Source of the DNA: Anaerosolibacter sp.
Lineage (GTDB): Bacteria; Bacillota; Clostridia; Peptostreptococcales; Thermotaleaceae
DNA: 64,000 nt
Direction: 5' to 3'
NCBI RefSeq assembly: GCF_029240175.1
Contig: NZ_JARBTM010000008.1
Location: 1-64,000 of the forward strand
A program made the position numbers and the translations under genes. The notes under the pieces were generated by a model. The model searched no databases. It was not told the origin of the DNA and saw only the letters and a list, made by a program, of their open reading frames with translations. Positions 43,899 through 51,948 of this stretch are shown piece by piece; positions within the stretch are counted from its first letter, which is position 1; each line of letters begins with the position of its first letter.

Positions 43899-43993
43899 TT
43901 GAGATCAAGACCGAGATCGAGTAAACACTGGTAGGGGCGATTCACGAATCGCCCGATAGGTGAGGTTGTAGGGGCGAACAGTGTTCGCCCGCA
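43899..43993. repeat. Three repeats before the Yip1 gene
   Basis: A GAGATCAAGACCGAGATCGAG hexamer string, then GTAGGGGCGATTCACGAATCGCCCGATA (43931-43958), then GTAGGGGCGAACAGTGTTCGCCC (about 43968-43990). The last two share ends and differ in the self-complementary centre. The second ends about 15 bases before the Shine-Dalgarno of the next gene. Confidence 0.8.
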
Positions 43994-44013
43994 GTGAAAA
44001 GGGGGATAATAAA

Positions 44014-44745
44014 ATGTCTGAATTTGAAAACAACACGGATGTGTTGATGCAGGAAGAAAAACAGATTATTGAGCTTTCATGGTGGGAGCGGGTGAAATAT
44101 CTAGTCATAGAACCTGATAAGACTATGGAATATTTATCAGAAAAACCGAAGGTTTTATTTCCAATACTTGTGATTATTTTTGGCTTTGCTTTATTGATCT
44201 TACCAAAGCTGGATATGCTGCGGACATTCACCCAAGATGCTATGATGACCCAGTATGCTGCCCAGGGAATTGATATGGATCAACTTCCTGCCAATATCAT
44301 AGAGATTGGCTATTGGACGGGTATCGTGACAGCCGTATTGATTCCCTTTATTACCATGTTCATGAAATCAACGATTGTACATATCATATCCCGGATTAGC
44401 GGGGGAAAAGGGAAGTTCAAGGCTGTTCTTTCTGTGGTGGGGTATGGGTACCTTATCAATTTGTTCGGAGAGGGAATACGAACCATCATTTCTGTGATTA
44501 CAAACAGTTATATTGTGTATACTTCATCAGCCGCATTCCTTCCAGATGCTGCCCAAGGTACTGCTTTGCATACGTTGTTTTCCACTTTAGACGTGTTTAG
44601 CATTTGGTATTTAGTATTAGCCACCATAGGGCTTGCCTATGTTCATCAAATGAGTCGTAAGAAGGCTGGATTTATTGTATTTGGATCATGGCTTGTAATG
44701 GTAATGTTTAGTGTAGGAATGACTTTCATGAAAATAAAGGGTTAG
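44014..44745 (+). CDS. Yip1 domain membrane protein (YknW-like)
   Basis: A 243-residue protein. Start 44014 (MSEFENNTDVLMQ) follows GGGGGATAA. A cytoplasmic N-terminus (LSWWERVKYLVIEPDKTMEYLSEKPKV) leads to five hydrophobic segments and a YIP1-family pattern (VGYGYLINLFGEGIRTIISV ... IWYLVLATIGLAYVHQMSRKKAGFIVFGSWLVMVM). In Bacillus, YknW is a Yip1 protein that assembles with YknXYZ. The same four parts are adjacent here in the order X-Y-Z-W. A strong terminator follows. Confidence 0.82.
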   Translation: MSEFENNTDVLMQEEKQIIELSWWERVKYLVIEPDKTMEYLSEKPKVLFPILVIIFGFALLILPKLDMLRTFTQDAMMTQYAAQGIDMDQLPANIIEIGYWTGIVTAVLIPFITMFMKSTIVHIISRISGGKGKFKAVLSVVGYGYLINLFGEGIRTIISVITNSYIVYTSSAAFLPDAAQGTALHTLFSTLDVFSIWYLVLATIGLAYVHQMSRKKAGFIVFGSWLVMVMFSVGMTFMKIKG

Positions 44746-44747
44746 AG

Positions 44748-44778
44748 AAAAATCTAGGCGTTTTGCCTAGATTTTTTC
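44748..44778 (+). terminator. Terminator after Yip1 gene
   Basis: AAAAATCTAGGC-GTTTT-GCCTAGATTTTTT. Confidence 0.88.
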
Positions 44779-44885
44779 CATGAATGAGCGTAGGATATAA
44801 ATAAATATTTATTTTAGTAACTATTTTTTCATACAAAATAAAAACCCTTACGTAATGATAAATGAAAGGGTAAAGCGAGGTGGTA

Positions 44886-45467
44886 ATGTTGCAGGATTTA
44901 GACCACAAAATCATAGAAGATGTGCTACAGGGTGATGGAGACAAGTTTGGAGAGATCATCGGACGATACAAAAATGGGGTGTACTCCATCTGTATGCGGA
45001 TGGTTGGTGATGCGGAGGAAGCCAGGGATTTATCCCAGGAAACCTTCATCAAAGCCTACAATAATTTGCTGAAATATAACCCTGAGTACAAGTTTTCAAC
45101 ATGGATTTTTAAGATTGCAACGAACCTCTCCATCGACTATCTTAGAAGAAAAAAGCATCAAGCTTTGCCTTTGGATGAGAAACTAAGTATGCCCTATGAT
45201 ACAGCTAGTGCGGAGGATATGTATCTTCATCGATGCAACAAGGATGAAATCGAACGTGTGATACAGGAACTTCCCCCTGATTATAAAGCTTTGGTGATTC
45301 TGTACCACAAGGAGGGTCTCTCTTATCAGAATATCTGTGATGTAATGAAGTTGCCCATGTCAAAGGTAAAGAACAGACTGCATCGTGCTAGGAGCATGTT
45401 AAAGGAACGGCTAAAGGAAATTAAGGAGGAGGAATCTATATGGACTGCAAAAGAGCTTCAGAGCTAA
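44886..45467 (+). CDS. ECF-type RNA polymerase sigma factor
   Basis: A 193-residue protein. ATG 44886 is chosen (GAGG at a 5-base spacing); GTG 44880 overlaps that site. Region 2 is EIIGRYKNGVYSICMRMVGDAEEARDLSQETFIKAYNNL...FSTWIFKIATNLSIDYLRRKKH. Region 4 is IQELPPDYKALVILYHKEGLSYQNICDVMKLPMSKVKNRLHRARSMLKERL. It overlaps the anti-sigma gene by 28 bases, the usual pairing. No clear autoregulatory promoter was identified. Confidence 0.94.
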   Translation: MLQDLDHKIIEDVLQGDGDKFGEIIGRYKNGVYSICMRMVGDAEEARDLSQETFIKAYNNLLKYNPEYKFSTWIFKIATNLSIDYLRRKKHQALPLDEKLSMPYDTASAEDMYLHRCNKDEIERVIQELPPDYKALVILYHKEGLSYQNICDVMKLPMSKVKNRLHRARSMLKERLKEIKEEESIWTAKELQS

Positions 45468-46051
45468 CGATGAAATATTTTGATCAAACCATCAATGATT
45501 TTGAAAAAAAAGAACTAGATTGTCATATAACAGCGTGCAGCACATGTAGGTTGGACTTCCAATGGATGAGGGAAGCTTTAGAGGGTGTTGAAGAACTAGA
45601 AGATTTTGAAGCACCGGAAAACTTTGAGATAGAGGTCCTTGAACAACTTGACTTGAAGCGGTATGAACCTAAGCCTGTTCCAAGCAAGATTCAGTTTTGG
45701 CTGGCTTTGACTGTGCCCTGTGTGTTTGCCATACTGAGTATTGGGTTTTACATTCGTTTTGGAACCATTGACTGGAAAGATGGATATACGGGTGCTGTCT
45801 CCTTTATGAGAGTGATTGACTTAGGAAATCGCATGTATGGTTTACTAGGTTTAACAGGGAAGGCCCTAGGAGAAACCTTCTTCGTATTTATAAAAGCACT
45901 AAAGTATATGTCGGCATTTTTAAACAGCCGAATGGGGATTTATATGACGATTGTAGCATTTCTATGCAGTATTTTGGTGTTCACCCAGTATGTATTGATA
46001 AAGCTGACAGATGTATTTGGCTATAGAGGAGGCAGATCCTATGAAAAATAA
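45440..46051 (+). CDS. Zinc-finger anti-sigma factor
   Basis: A 203-residue protein; GGAGGAGG upstream lies within the sigma gene. The N-terminal ZAS domain has Cys3, then H-x3-C-x2-C (CHITACSTC). A membrane helix (about residues 88-110, FWLALTVPCVFAILSIGFYI) and a second hydrophobic segment near the C-terminus (about 175-195) are present. It should hold the ECF sigma at the membrane until an envelope signal triggers release. It overlaps the next gene by 11 bases. Confidence 0.88.
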   Translation: MDCKRASELTMKYFDQTINDFEKKELDCHITACSTCRLDFQWMREALEGVEELEDFEAPENFEIEVLEQLDLKRYEPKPVPSKIQFWLALTVPCVFAILSIGFYIRFGTIDWKDGYTGAVSFMRVIDLGNRMYGLLGLTGKALGETFFVFIKALKYMSAFLNSRMGIYMTIVAFLCSILVFTQYVLIKLTDVFGYRGGRSYEK

Positions 46052-46961
46052 ATGGATTCTCATGATGACAGTAACAATGATCTTGATAATTTCCATTACA
46101 GGTACTGTATTTGCTAGTAATGTGAGACAGGTATCGGATATGATAGGGGTTTTTGAAGATATCCATGTGCCAAAGGATACGGTGGTATATGGCAGTACCG
46201 TTGCAATTTTTGGAGATATACGCGTGGAAGGAAAGGTAAACGGCGATGCGGTTGCAATCTTTGGGAACATAAAGATCGATGGCAGCGTAAGCGGTGATAC
46301 TGTGGCTGTGTTCGGTGGCATTAACGTTACAGAGCAAGGAAGCATAAGCGGAGATGCGGTGCAAGTGCTGGGTGGTAAGATGATTACAGCGCCGGGTGCC
46401 CGAATAGGTGGTGAAAAGGTTAGTGTTGCAAGCTTTAGCATCGGAGGACTTTCAGGTGTAAGTGCTTTACTGGCTTTGATATTTTTCTTGACTTTAGGAA
46501 AGGTTATTATTGGATACATTTTTTCAATCTTGGCTGTTTTATTGTTACCAGATCGTTTTGATCATATGTCCATTGCGGTGAATCATGATATGGGCAAAAA
46601 TTTCATTATTGGGATTTTGGTTATTGTAGGCTTCTATGTATTGGCTGCTATATTGGTAATGGTTGTCATTGGCATTCCATTCCTATTACTGCTGATGCCG
46701 TTAATGGGATTCTTATCTTTTACAGGTAATACGGCAGTGAAGCTTGCCATTGGAAAAAAGGTGGAGACAGCGTTAGATAAAGATTGGTCTCAGATGATGG
46801 AGTTGTTTATTGGAACGTTGATTTATGGACTTATCGAGCTAACGATTGTTGGAAAGCCTTTGGTATTTGTGGGTAAAGCCATTGGTATCGGAGCGGTTAT
46901 TGATAGTAAATTTGGAAAGCCTATCATCTCCTTAGAACCACCTAGGATGAATGACAATTAG
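46041..46961 (+). CDS. Bactofilin-like membrane protein 1
   Basis: A 306-residue protein. Start 46041 (MKNKWILMMTVTM) follows GGAGGCAG. A signal peptide (to about residue 26, GTVFAS) leads to a short beta-helix built of repeats (VYGSTVAIFGDIRVEGKVNGDAVAIFGNIKIDGSVSGDTVAVFGGINV, quoted in parts). Then come about four membrane helices (about 140-245) and a cytoplasmic end. The repeat is of the polymer-forming bactofilin type, but with a signal peptide it should lie outside the membrane. Co-transcription with the sigma/anti-sigma pair suggests a structural envelope role under stress. Confidence 0.75.
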   Translation: MKNKWILMMTVTMILIISITGTVFASNVRQVSDMIGVFEDIHVPKDTVVYGSTVAIFGDIRVEGKVNGDAVAIFGNIKIDGSVSGDTVAVFGGINVTEQGSISGDAVQVLGGKMITAPGARIGGEKVSVASFSIGGLSGVSALLALIFFLTLGKVIIGYIFSILAVLLLPDRFDHMSIAVNHDMGKNFIIGILVIVGFYVLAAILVMVVIGIPFLLLLMPLMGFLSFTGNTAVKLAIGKKVETALDKDWSQMMELFIGTLIYGLIELTIVGKPLVFVGKAIGIGAVIDSKFGKPIISLEPPRMNDN

Positions 46962-46978
46962 AAAGGGAGGTTGCATAT

Positions 46979-48130
46979 ATGAAGGGACGGATATACCTAC
47001 TGATTTTAGTGATTTTGATTGGCGCGATGCCGACGATGATCTTTGCTGATAACGGTCAGGCAGCCAACATCGTGATACAGCAAGGAGAAAGTGTAGCAAA
47101 AGACTTTTTCGGTGCTGGTGATAGTATAAGAAATGATGGTACGATTCAAGGGGATATGTTTGCTGCCAGTGGGGTACTTGAAAATACCGGGATTGTAAAG
47201 GGTGATATCCTTGCAGCAGGTGGCAGAAGTATCATCGGCGGAAGGGTAGAAGGTGACATAAGGATTGCATCAGGTAATGTGGTGATTGAAGGTGAGGTAG
47301 GCAAGAATGTAACAGCCCTTGCAGGAGATATCACTATTGGTGAAAATGCTGCAGTAGATGGAAGCATCAATGGGTTTGCAGGGAACATCATCATTGATGG
47401 AATTGTTGGCGGAGACCTAAGAAGTGGTGCAGGAACCGTTCAAATCAATGGGATCATAAAGGGGGATGTTCGATTAGAGACGGACCAGATTAATTTTGGC
47501 CCTAATGGAAGAGTCGAAGGAAATCTTACCTATAGCAGTGAGCATGAGCTGCGGATTCCTGAGGGTGTTGTTGCAGGAGAGGTTGAGTATAAAAAATCTC
47601 AGTTTCGGATAGATAATGATGCAAGACAGAAGGCTGAGGAAGGCATTAAGGTATTCAATATTGTTTGGAAAGCAGTGGGCATAGCAGCTTATTTGATTAT
47701 TGCAGCAATTCTAACCTTGCTCTTTAGCGGGTTTATGAGACGAACCGCTGATACCATTCAAAAGAAGCCATGGCATGCTGTAGGAATCGGCCTTGTGGGA
47801 TTGATTGTAACACCTGTGGCAGCTATTTTGTTCATGATTACAGTGGTTGGGATTCCTTTAGGGGTTATATCCTTCATTCTATATGGTTTAGCCATCTATT
47901 TGGCTAAACTGCCAGCAGCCCTTTGGTTGGGCAGACTGATCCTAAAGGGAGATGAAAAACCATTACTGCCAGTCATGCTTGGGGTATTTATCTTAAAGCT
48001 GGTATCGTATATTCCATATCTAGGAGTATTCACATCTTTTGTTGTGGTTTCCTTTGGAATTGGTGCATATCTGATGAACATAAAGGATGTTATCCAAGAG
48101 AGCAGACGTCCTAGAATAATAGAAGAATAG
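46979..48130 (+). CDS. Bactofilin-like membrane protein 2
   Basis: A 383-residue protein starting after AAAGGGAGG. It has the same plan as its neighbour but a longer beta-helix: signal peptide (to about residue 23), roughly 150 residues of GxIxGDxxAxG-type repeats (VKGDILAAGGRS, VEGDIRIASGNV, VDGSINGFAGNI, VGGDLRSGAGTV), then about four membrane helices (about 230-365). The two proteins share the fold order and probably work together. A terminator follows, so the sigma, anti-sigma and two bactofilin-like genes form one operon. Confidence 0.75.
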   Translation: MKGRIYLLILVILIGAMPTMIFADNGQAANIVIQQGESVAKDFFGAGDSIRNDGTIQGDMFAASGVLENTGIVKGDILAAGGRSIIGGRVEGDIRIASGNVVIEGEVGKNVTALAGDITIGENAAVDGSINGFAGNIIIDGIVGGDLRSGAGTVQINGIIKGDVRLETDQINFGPNGRVEGNLTYSSEHELRIPEGVVAGEVEYKKSQFRIDNDARQKAEEGIKVFNIVWKAVGIAAYLIIAAILTLLFSGFMRRTADTIQKKPWHAVGIGLVGLIVTPVAAILFMITVVGIPLGVISFILYGLAIYLAKLPAALWLGRLILKGDEKPLLPVMLGVFILKLVSYIPYLGVFTSFVVVSFGIGAYLMNIKDVIQESRRPRIIEE

Positions 48131-48140
48131 ATGATAGTGG

Positions 48141-48170
48141 AAGCGGGTGATGTGGGTCACCCGCTTTTAT
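48141..48170 (+). terminator. Terminator of the sigma-bactofilin operon
   Basis: AAGCGGGTGA-TGTGGG-TCACCCGCTT followed by TTA. Confidence 0.82.
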
Positions 48171-48197
48171 AGTACGTTCTTCATGTTAATGTTAAAG

Positions 48198-48305
48198 CTG
48201 TAGGGGTCGCATAGTATGCGCCCCAAAGAAAGCGATCAGTATCTAGGCGGGTTGCATACTATGCAACCCCTACGATATTTTAATCTCGATCTTAATTTTG
48301 ATCTG
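48198..48305. repeat. Paired palindromes and hexamer string
   Basis: GTAGGGGTCGCATAGTATGCGCCCC (about 48200-48224) and GGCGGGTTGCATACTATGCAACCCCTAC (about 48246-48273) lie in opposite orientation with different centres. They are followed by AATCTCGATCTTAATTTTGATCT (48281-48303). The rest of the gap 48306-48443 is AT-rich without a gene. Confidence 0.75.
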
Positions 48306-48443
48306 TATTTGGCATACATTTTTTATGTATTACGTAAAAGTTCCACTGCATTAAAACATGGTTTGCATATATAAAGCTAGTTTACAGATAATAAATTATG
48401 GGAAAGTAATTTCAAAATTAAAGAAATGAAGAGGTGACATAAT

Positions 48444-48632
48444 ATGGCGAGTAAAGAACAGCTCCATGCAGTAGCTTCTCTGTGCAGTGAATACAGTCCT
48501 GTAGAAGGCAGCGGGCTTACCTCCTCAGCCCAGTATCCCATCAGTTGTGAAAATTGTGGACACTTCACAAAGGAACATAAGTGTGATATCGACTTGGTGG
48601 ACGAAATCCTCGTTGATATGGATCAAACATAA
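48444..48632 (+). CDS. Small cysteine-containing protein, unknown
   Basis: A 62-residue protein; ATG after GAGGTGACATAAT. It contains four cysteines, three in a C-x2-C...C pattern (ISCENCGHFTKEHKCD), suggesting a small zinc- or iron-sulfur-binding fold. The C-terminus is acidic (DIDLVDEILVDMDQT). I do not recognise the family. It stands alone before a bidirectional terminator. Confidence 0.65.
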   Translation: MASKEQLHAVASLCSEYSPVEGSGLTSSAQYPISCENCGHFTKEHKCDIDLVDEILVDMDQT

Positions 48633-48643
48633 GTGCACATAAG

Positions 48644-48675
48644 AAAAATAAGCAACCTCCGTTGCTTATTTTTTT
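48644..48675. terminator. Bidirectional terminator
   Basis: AAAAATAAGCAAC-CTCC-GTTGCTTATTTTTTT works on both strands. It serves the 48444 gene and the convergent 48666 gene. Confidence 0.88.
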
Positions 48676-48911
48676 GAACGTGTTTCATCATCAATCTCTG
48701 TAGCATTTTCGTTGATGATCGAATTTACATAGGCTGTCTCATCAACAGGGGATAACATACCATCGGGCATGACATTTACTTCGCCAAGACGATGAAATAA
48801 GGATTCATTCTCCATAGAAGTATCTTGATTTCGGATATCCGGGTTTTCGTTTTGATTCTGATCTGCCTTGTTTGCTTCAGGTTGAGGCTGGGGACGAAAA
48901 TCTTTTTCCAT
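48666..48911 (-). CDS. Small acidic, polar protein, unknown
   Basis: An 81-residue protein. On the minus strand AGGAGCTG precedes two ATGs; the second (48911, MEKDFRPQPQPEAN) has the better spacing. The N-terminal half is Gln/Asn/Pro-rich and probably disordered; the second half has RLGEVNVMPDGMLSPVDETAYVNSIINENATEID. There is no signal peptide or membrane helix. I do not recognise it. Confidence 0.55.
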   Translation of the reverse strand: MEKDFRPQPQPEANKADQNQNENPDIRNQDTSMENESLFHRLGEVNVMPDGMLSPVDETAYVNSIINENATEIDDETRSKK

Positions 48912-49011
48912 GGGCATCAGCTCCTATTATTGAATTTCCTATCCATATTAGTATCTCTGAAAAAAGAATAAGTATGAGAATAAAATTTAGTAGATGAAGA
49001 ATGCGGTGTAA

Positions 49012-49190
49012 ATGTCGCATAGACTAAGGTTAAGGCAAAAACCGTAGGGAACGCGCCCCCGTGCCGTTCCGCCATAGGCACCGTTAGATATTACCATCCT
49101 ACAAACGGAAGGCCACGGGGGGCCTTCCCTACATAAATCAAAGGTAAGTAGGGATTTGTGGTCTTCGGGCGGGGGAACCCGCGCCCCTAC
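49012..49190. repeat. Repeat cluster in gap before 49328 gene
   Basis: The 416-base gap 48912-49327 contains TAGACTAAGGTTAAGGC (49020), GTAGGGAACGCGCCCCCGTGCCGTTCC-type DNA (49044-49071), AACGGAAGGCCACGGGGGGCCTTCCCTAC (49103-49131) and CGGGCGGGGGAACCCGCGCCCCTAC (49167-49190). All are of the constant-end palindrome type. No gene is visible. Confidence 0.65.
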
Positions 49191-49327
49191 TGTCTTTACT
49201 CAATCTTATTATGCATTTTCCTGCAAAGGCTTAATAAAAATAGAGAACGGGACATTAGCAAATTATTTTTTATCGCATATATAGTAGCATAGGGATTTTT
49301 TAGATGGATCGAGAGGGAGATGGCAAT

Positions 49328-49756
49328 ATGGGAGAAGAGGTTTCAAGACAAGCAATCAGCTTGTTCAACATGGATTATCTGTCTTCGGTAACTACCATGG
49401 TTTTGGCAGTAAATTTGATTACGCAAGTGATTAAAGAGATTTTTTTGAATGACAAAACAAAAGAAATGATTCCTAAGCTAATTTCATTTATAGCTTCTTT
49501 TATTGTAATTGGTGTACATCATTATGCACTATGGAATGAAAACCCCAACGTCTTTAGCCAATCATGGGTAGAACTGATATTCTTAATTTTTTTAAATACC
49601 ATATTGATTGCTGCGTTATCCATGGGAAATTACAAAATACTAAATCTTACAAAAGAAAAGGAGATAAAGAAAATGCAGACCCAGGCACTGACCATGGAAA
49701 AAGAGACACAAATAACAGAACCAGCTCCCAAGAAAGAAAGAGGAGAATTATATTAG
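49328..49756 (+). CDS. Small membrane protein, holin-like layout
   Basis: A 142-residue protein. Start 49328 (MGEEVSRQAISLFNMD) follows GAGAGGGAGA; ATG 49304 has a weaker site. It has three hydrophobic helices in the first 105 residues and a highly charged C-terminal tail (LTKEKEIKKMQTQALTMEKETQITEPAPKKERGELY in two parts). The layout resembles phage-type holins, but no lysin or phage gene is near, so function is unknown. It lies just upstream of tsaD. Confidence 0.6.
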   Translation: MGEEVSRQAISLFNMDYLSSVTTMVLAVNLITQVIKEIFLNDKTKEMIPKLISFIASFIVIGVHHYALWNENPNVFSQSWVELIFLIFLNTILIAALSMGNYKILNLTKEKEIKKMQTQALTMEKETQITEPAPKKERGELY

Positions 49757-49837
49757 AAGATACAAATGGTTTTGCTATTTCCAAATGATTTGGATATAAT
49801 AAAAAAGACATACAAAAGATAAGTGCAGGTGAGTCGA

Positions 49838-50899
49838 ATGAGGGATGATAAAAGAGGAAAAAACGGAGAGTATCTGCTAACTTTAGCCATAGAAACAAGC
49901 TGTGATGAGACCTCTGCGGCCGTACTAAAGAATGGGCGAGAGGTTCTTTCAAATGTGATTTCTACACAAATAGAACAGCATAAGAAGTTCGGTGGTGTTG
50001 TACCAGAGGTTGCTTCTAGGAAACATGTGGAGAACGTGGATATGGTTATTCAGGATGCTTTGGACGAGGCAGGTGTGAATCTTAGTCAGATTGATCATAT
50101 TGGGGTTACCTATGGCCCAGGCTTGGTAGGGGCTTTGCTGGTAGGGGTATCGACGGTGAAGGCCATGGCCTATGCTTTAAACATACCCCTAGTTGGTGTT
50201 AACCATATTGAAGGGCATATTTATGCTAATTTTATCGAAGATCCAGACCTTGAGCCTCCTTTTTTGTGCTTGATTGTTTCAGGGGGACATTCTCACTTGG
50301 CTTACGTAAGAGACTATGGTGAGTATGAAATTATGGGTAAAACCAGGGATGACGCAGTAGGTGAAGCCTTTGATAAAGTGGCCAGAGCCATGGGCCTGGG
50401 ATATCCTGGGGGACCTATCATTGATCAGCTGGCAAAACAAGGGGATGCCAATGCAATCCACTTTCCACGGGTATACTTAGAAAATGATAGTTATGATTTC
50501 AGCTTTAGCGGCTTAAAATCGGCCGTTTTAAACTATTTAAATTCTCAAAGCCAAAAAGGGGAAGAAATCAAGATAGAGGATGTGGCTGCAAGTTTTCAAC
50601 AGGCTGTCATGGAGGTGCTTATCCACAAGACATTAGAGGGAGCAAGACAAAAAAATGTGAATAAAATTGTATTGGCTGGTGGTGTAGCAGCCAACAGTGC
50701 ACTTAGGGAAGGGATTAAGAAAAAAGCCGAGGCATTAGGCTTACAGGTAAGATATCCTTCCTTGCAGCTGTGTACAGACAATGCAGCCATGATCGGTTGT
50801 GCTGCATACTATAATTATTTGAAGGGCAACACGGCAGATTTATACTTGAATGCCGTACCCAATCTGAAATTGGGAGAGATATACGAAAGGTATAAATAA
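49838..50899 (+). CDS. tsaD: tRNA t6A biosynthesis protein TsaD
   Basis: A 353-residue protein. ATG 49838 has AGGTGA upstream at 5 bases. The N-terminal ASKHA motif is [20 protein letters not shown]; the metal-binding HxxxH is [11 protein letters not shown]; further motifs are [47 protein letters not shown], and [15 protein letters not shown]. It transfers the threonylcarbamoyl group to tRNA A37 together with TsaB and TsaE, encoded 10 kb upstream. A terminator and DnaA-box cluster follow. Confidence 0.96.
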   Translation: MRDDKRGKNGEYLLTLAIETSCDETSAAVLKNGREVLSNVISTQIEQHKKFGGVVPEVASRKHVENVDMVIQDALDEAGVNLSQIDHIGVTYGPGLVGALLVGVSTVKAMAYALNIPLVGVNHIEGHIYANFIEDPDLEPPFLCLIVSGGHSHLAYVRDYGEYEIMGKTRDDAVGEAFDKVARAMGLGYPGGPIIDQLAKQGDANAIHFPRVYLENDSYDFSFSGLKSAVLNYLNSQSQKGEEIKIEDVAASFQQAVMEVLIHKTLEGARQKNVNKIVLAGGVAANSALREGIKKKAEALGLQVRYPSLQLCTDNAAMIGCAAYYNYLKGNTADLYLNAVPNLKLGEIYERYK

Positions 50900-50929
50900 T
50901 GCATTGTAGGTATAGAAATAACTGAACGG

Positions 50930-51075
50930 CACAGGGGCCGCTCCCTACGGCTAACTGGTGAAAGTATATAATTTTATTTTGTACATAACAAAACCCATGG
51001 TGTAAAAATCCGTGGGTTTTGTTATAGCTTTATAATCTTTTGATTTTAGGACCGTGTACCGTGCACCGTGTACCG
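50930..51075. repeat. Repeats and terminator after tsaD
   Basis: GGCACAGGGGCCGCTCCCTACGGCTAAC (50931-50955) combines two repeat types. A terminator hairpin AACAAAACCCA ... TGGGTTTTGTT (50987-51023) follows. Then ACCGTGTACCGTGCACCGTGTACCG (51050-51074) is a set of ACCGTGT-type heptamers without an obvious partner arm. Confidence 0.7.
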
Positions 51076-51158
51076 AATGAGAAAGCAAGAATTACGATAA
51101 CTCGAAATATGAATGACGGCAAAATAATTTTAACAACATGCCATTATCCTCAAAAAAA

Positions 51159-51273
51159 TGTGGACAGACATGTGGATGAAATTGTGGATAATGTGAATAA
51201 ATAAAAAAACATAGGGAAAACCAACTTTCCTATGTGGATAAATATGTGGATTCTGTGGAAAAAATGTGGATAA
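51159..51273. promoter_or_regulatory. DnaA-box cluster B
   Basis: Eight boxes on the minus strand within 115 bases, written as TGTGGATAA on the plus strand: perfect at 51183, 51233 and 51265; one mismatch at 51171, 51192 and 51254; two mismatches at 51159 and 51245. All point the same way. The site lies in the convergent gap between tsaD and acpP. There is no origin gene nearby. Confidence 0.78.
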
Positions 51274-51350
51274 AAGTGCACAGAAATCCACTTATTATAT
51301 ATATGCCCAAAAGATGAAGAGTATAACGGAAATTTAAATAAAAAAGCGAA

Positions 51351-51381
51351 TAAAAAAAGTAGTTTGGATACCCAAACTACA
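51351..51381 (-). terminator. Terminator of acpP (minus strand)
   Basis: GTAGTTTGG-GTAT-CCAAACTAC on the minus strand, followed by seven T. It overlaps the acpP stop. Confidence 0.88.
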
Positions 51382-51607
51382 TTTTTTCTTCAACATATTT
51401 TACAATATCACCAATGTTTTTGAATCCTTCAGCATCTTCGTCTGGAATTTCTACATCGAATTCGTCTTCGATAGCCATGATGATTTCAACTGCATCCAAG
51501 GAGTCAGCTTCTAAATCCTTCATCAAAGATGTTGCCGCTGAGATTTCAACATCATCATCCAATCCTAATTGTTCAATAATAATGTTTTTTATTTTTTCAA
51601 ATACCAT
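51377..51607 (-). CDS. acpP: Acyl carrier protein
   Basis: A 76-residue acidic helical protein with the phosphopantetheine site [27 protein letters not shown]; the attachment serine is in DSL. Minus-strand start follows GGGAGG. It is monocistronic, with a terminator right after the stop; fatty acid synthesis genes are not adjacent. The length and motif are canonical. Confidence 0.96.
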   Translation of the reverse strand: MVFEKIKNIIIEQLGLDDDVEISAATSLMKDLEADSLDAVEIIMAIEDEFDVEIPDEDAEGFKNIGDIVKYVEEKM

Positions 51608-51948
51608 TTTGTATAAACCTCCCTTTAAAATTTGTATATTTCACCACCCCGGTGGGGTTTAACGTGTTTATTTTACCATATATGTATGAGAAATACTACA
51701 GAAAGATGCGTAAAACTGAGCGGATAAATAAACTTGTTATTCTTTACATTAAGTTTAACATATAACTTGGCAACTATACATGGGTTTTTCATCTTTTTCT
51801 CTAGAAGATGATTGGATGACATGTGGAGAAATGTTGATAAATCACTGGAACAGCAGGGAAGCAGGAACCTCTTCTACAATAGGATGAAAGAAAGTGGTTA
51901 CAAACATACGATGAAAATAATACCATAAGTATAAAGAGAGGTGATCCT
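51608..51948. other. Divergent promoter region, no gene
   Basis: This 341-base gap separates acpP (minus) from the DUF192 gene (plus). On the acpP side it has a small GC palindrome (CCACCCCGGTGGGG, 51643-51656) and an extended -10-like TGGTAAAAT on the minus strand near 51672-51680. I see no other feature and no ORF with a ribosome site. Confidence 0.4.

Noticed and set aside
49328-49756. Prophage holin
   Set aside because: Only the helix layout suggests it; there is no lysin, portal, capsid or integrase gene around.
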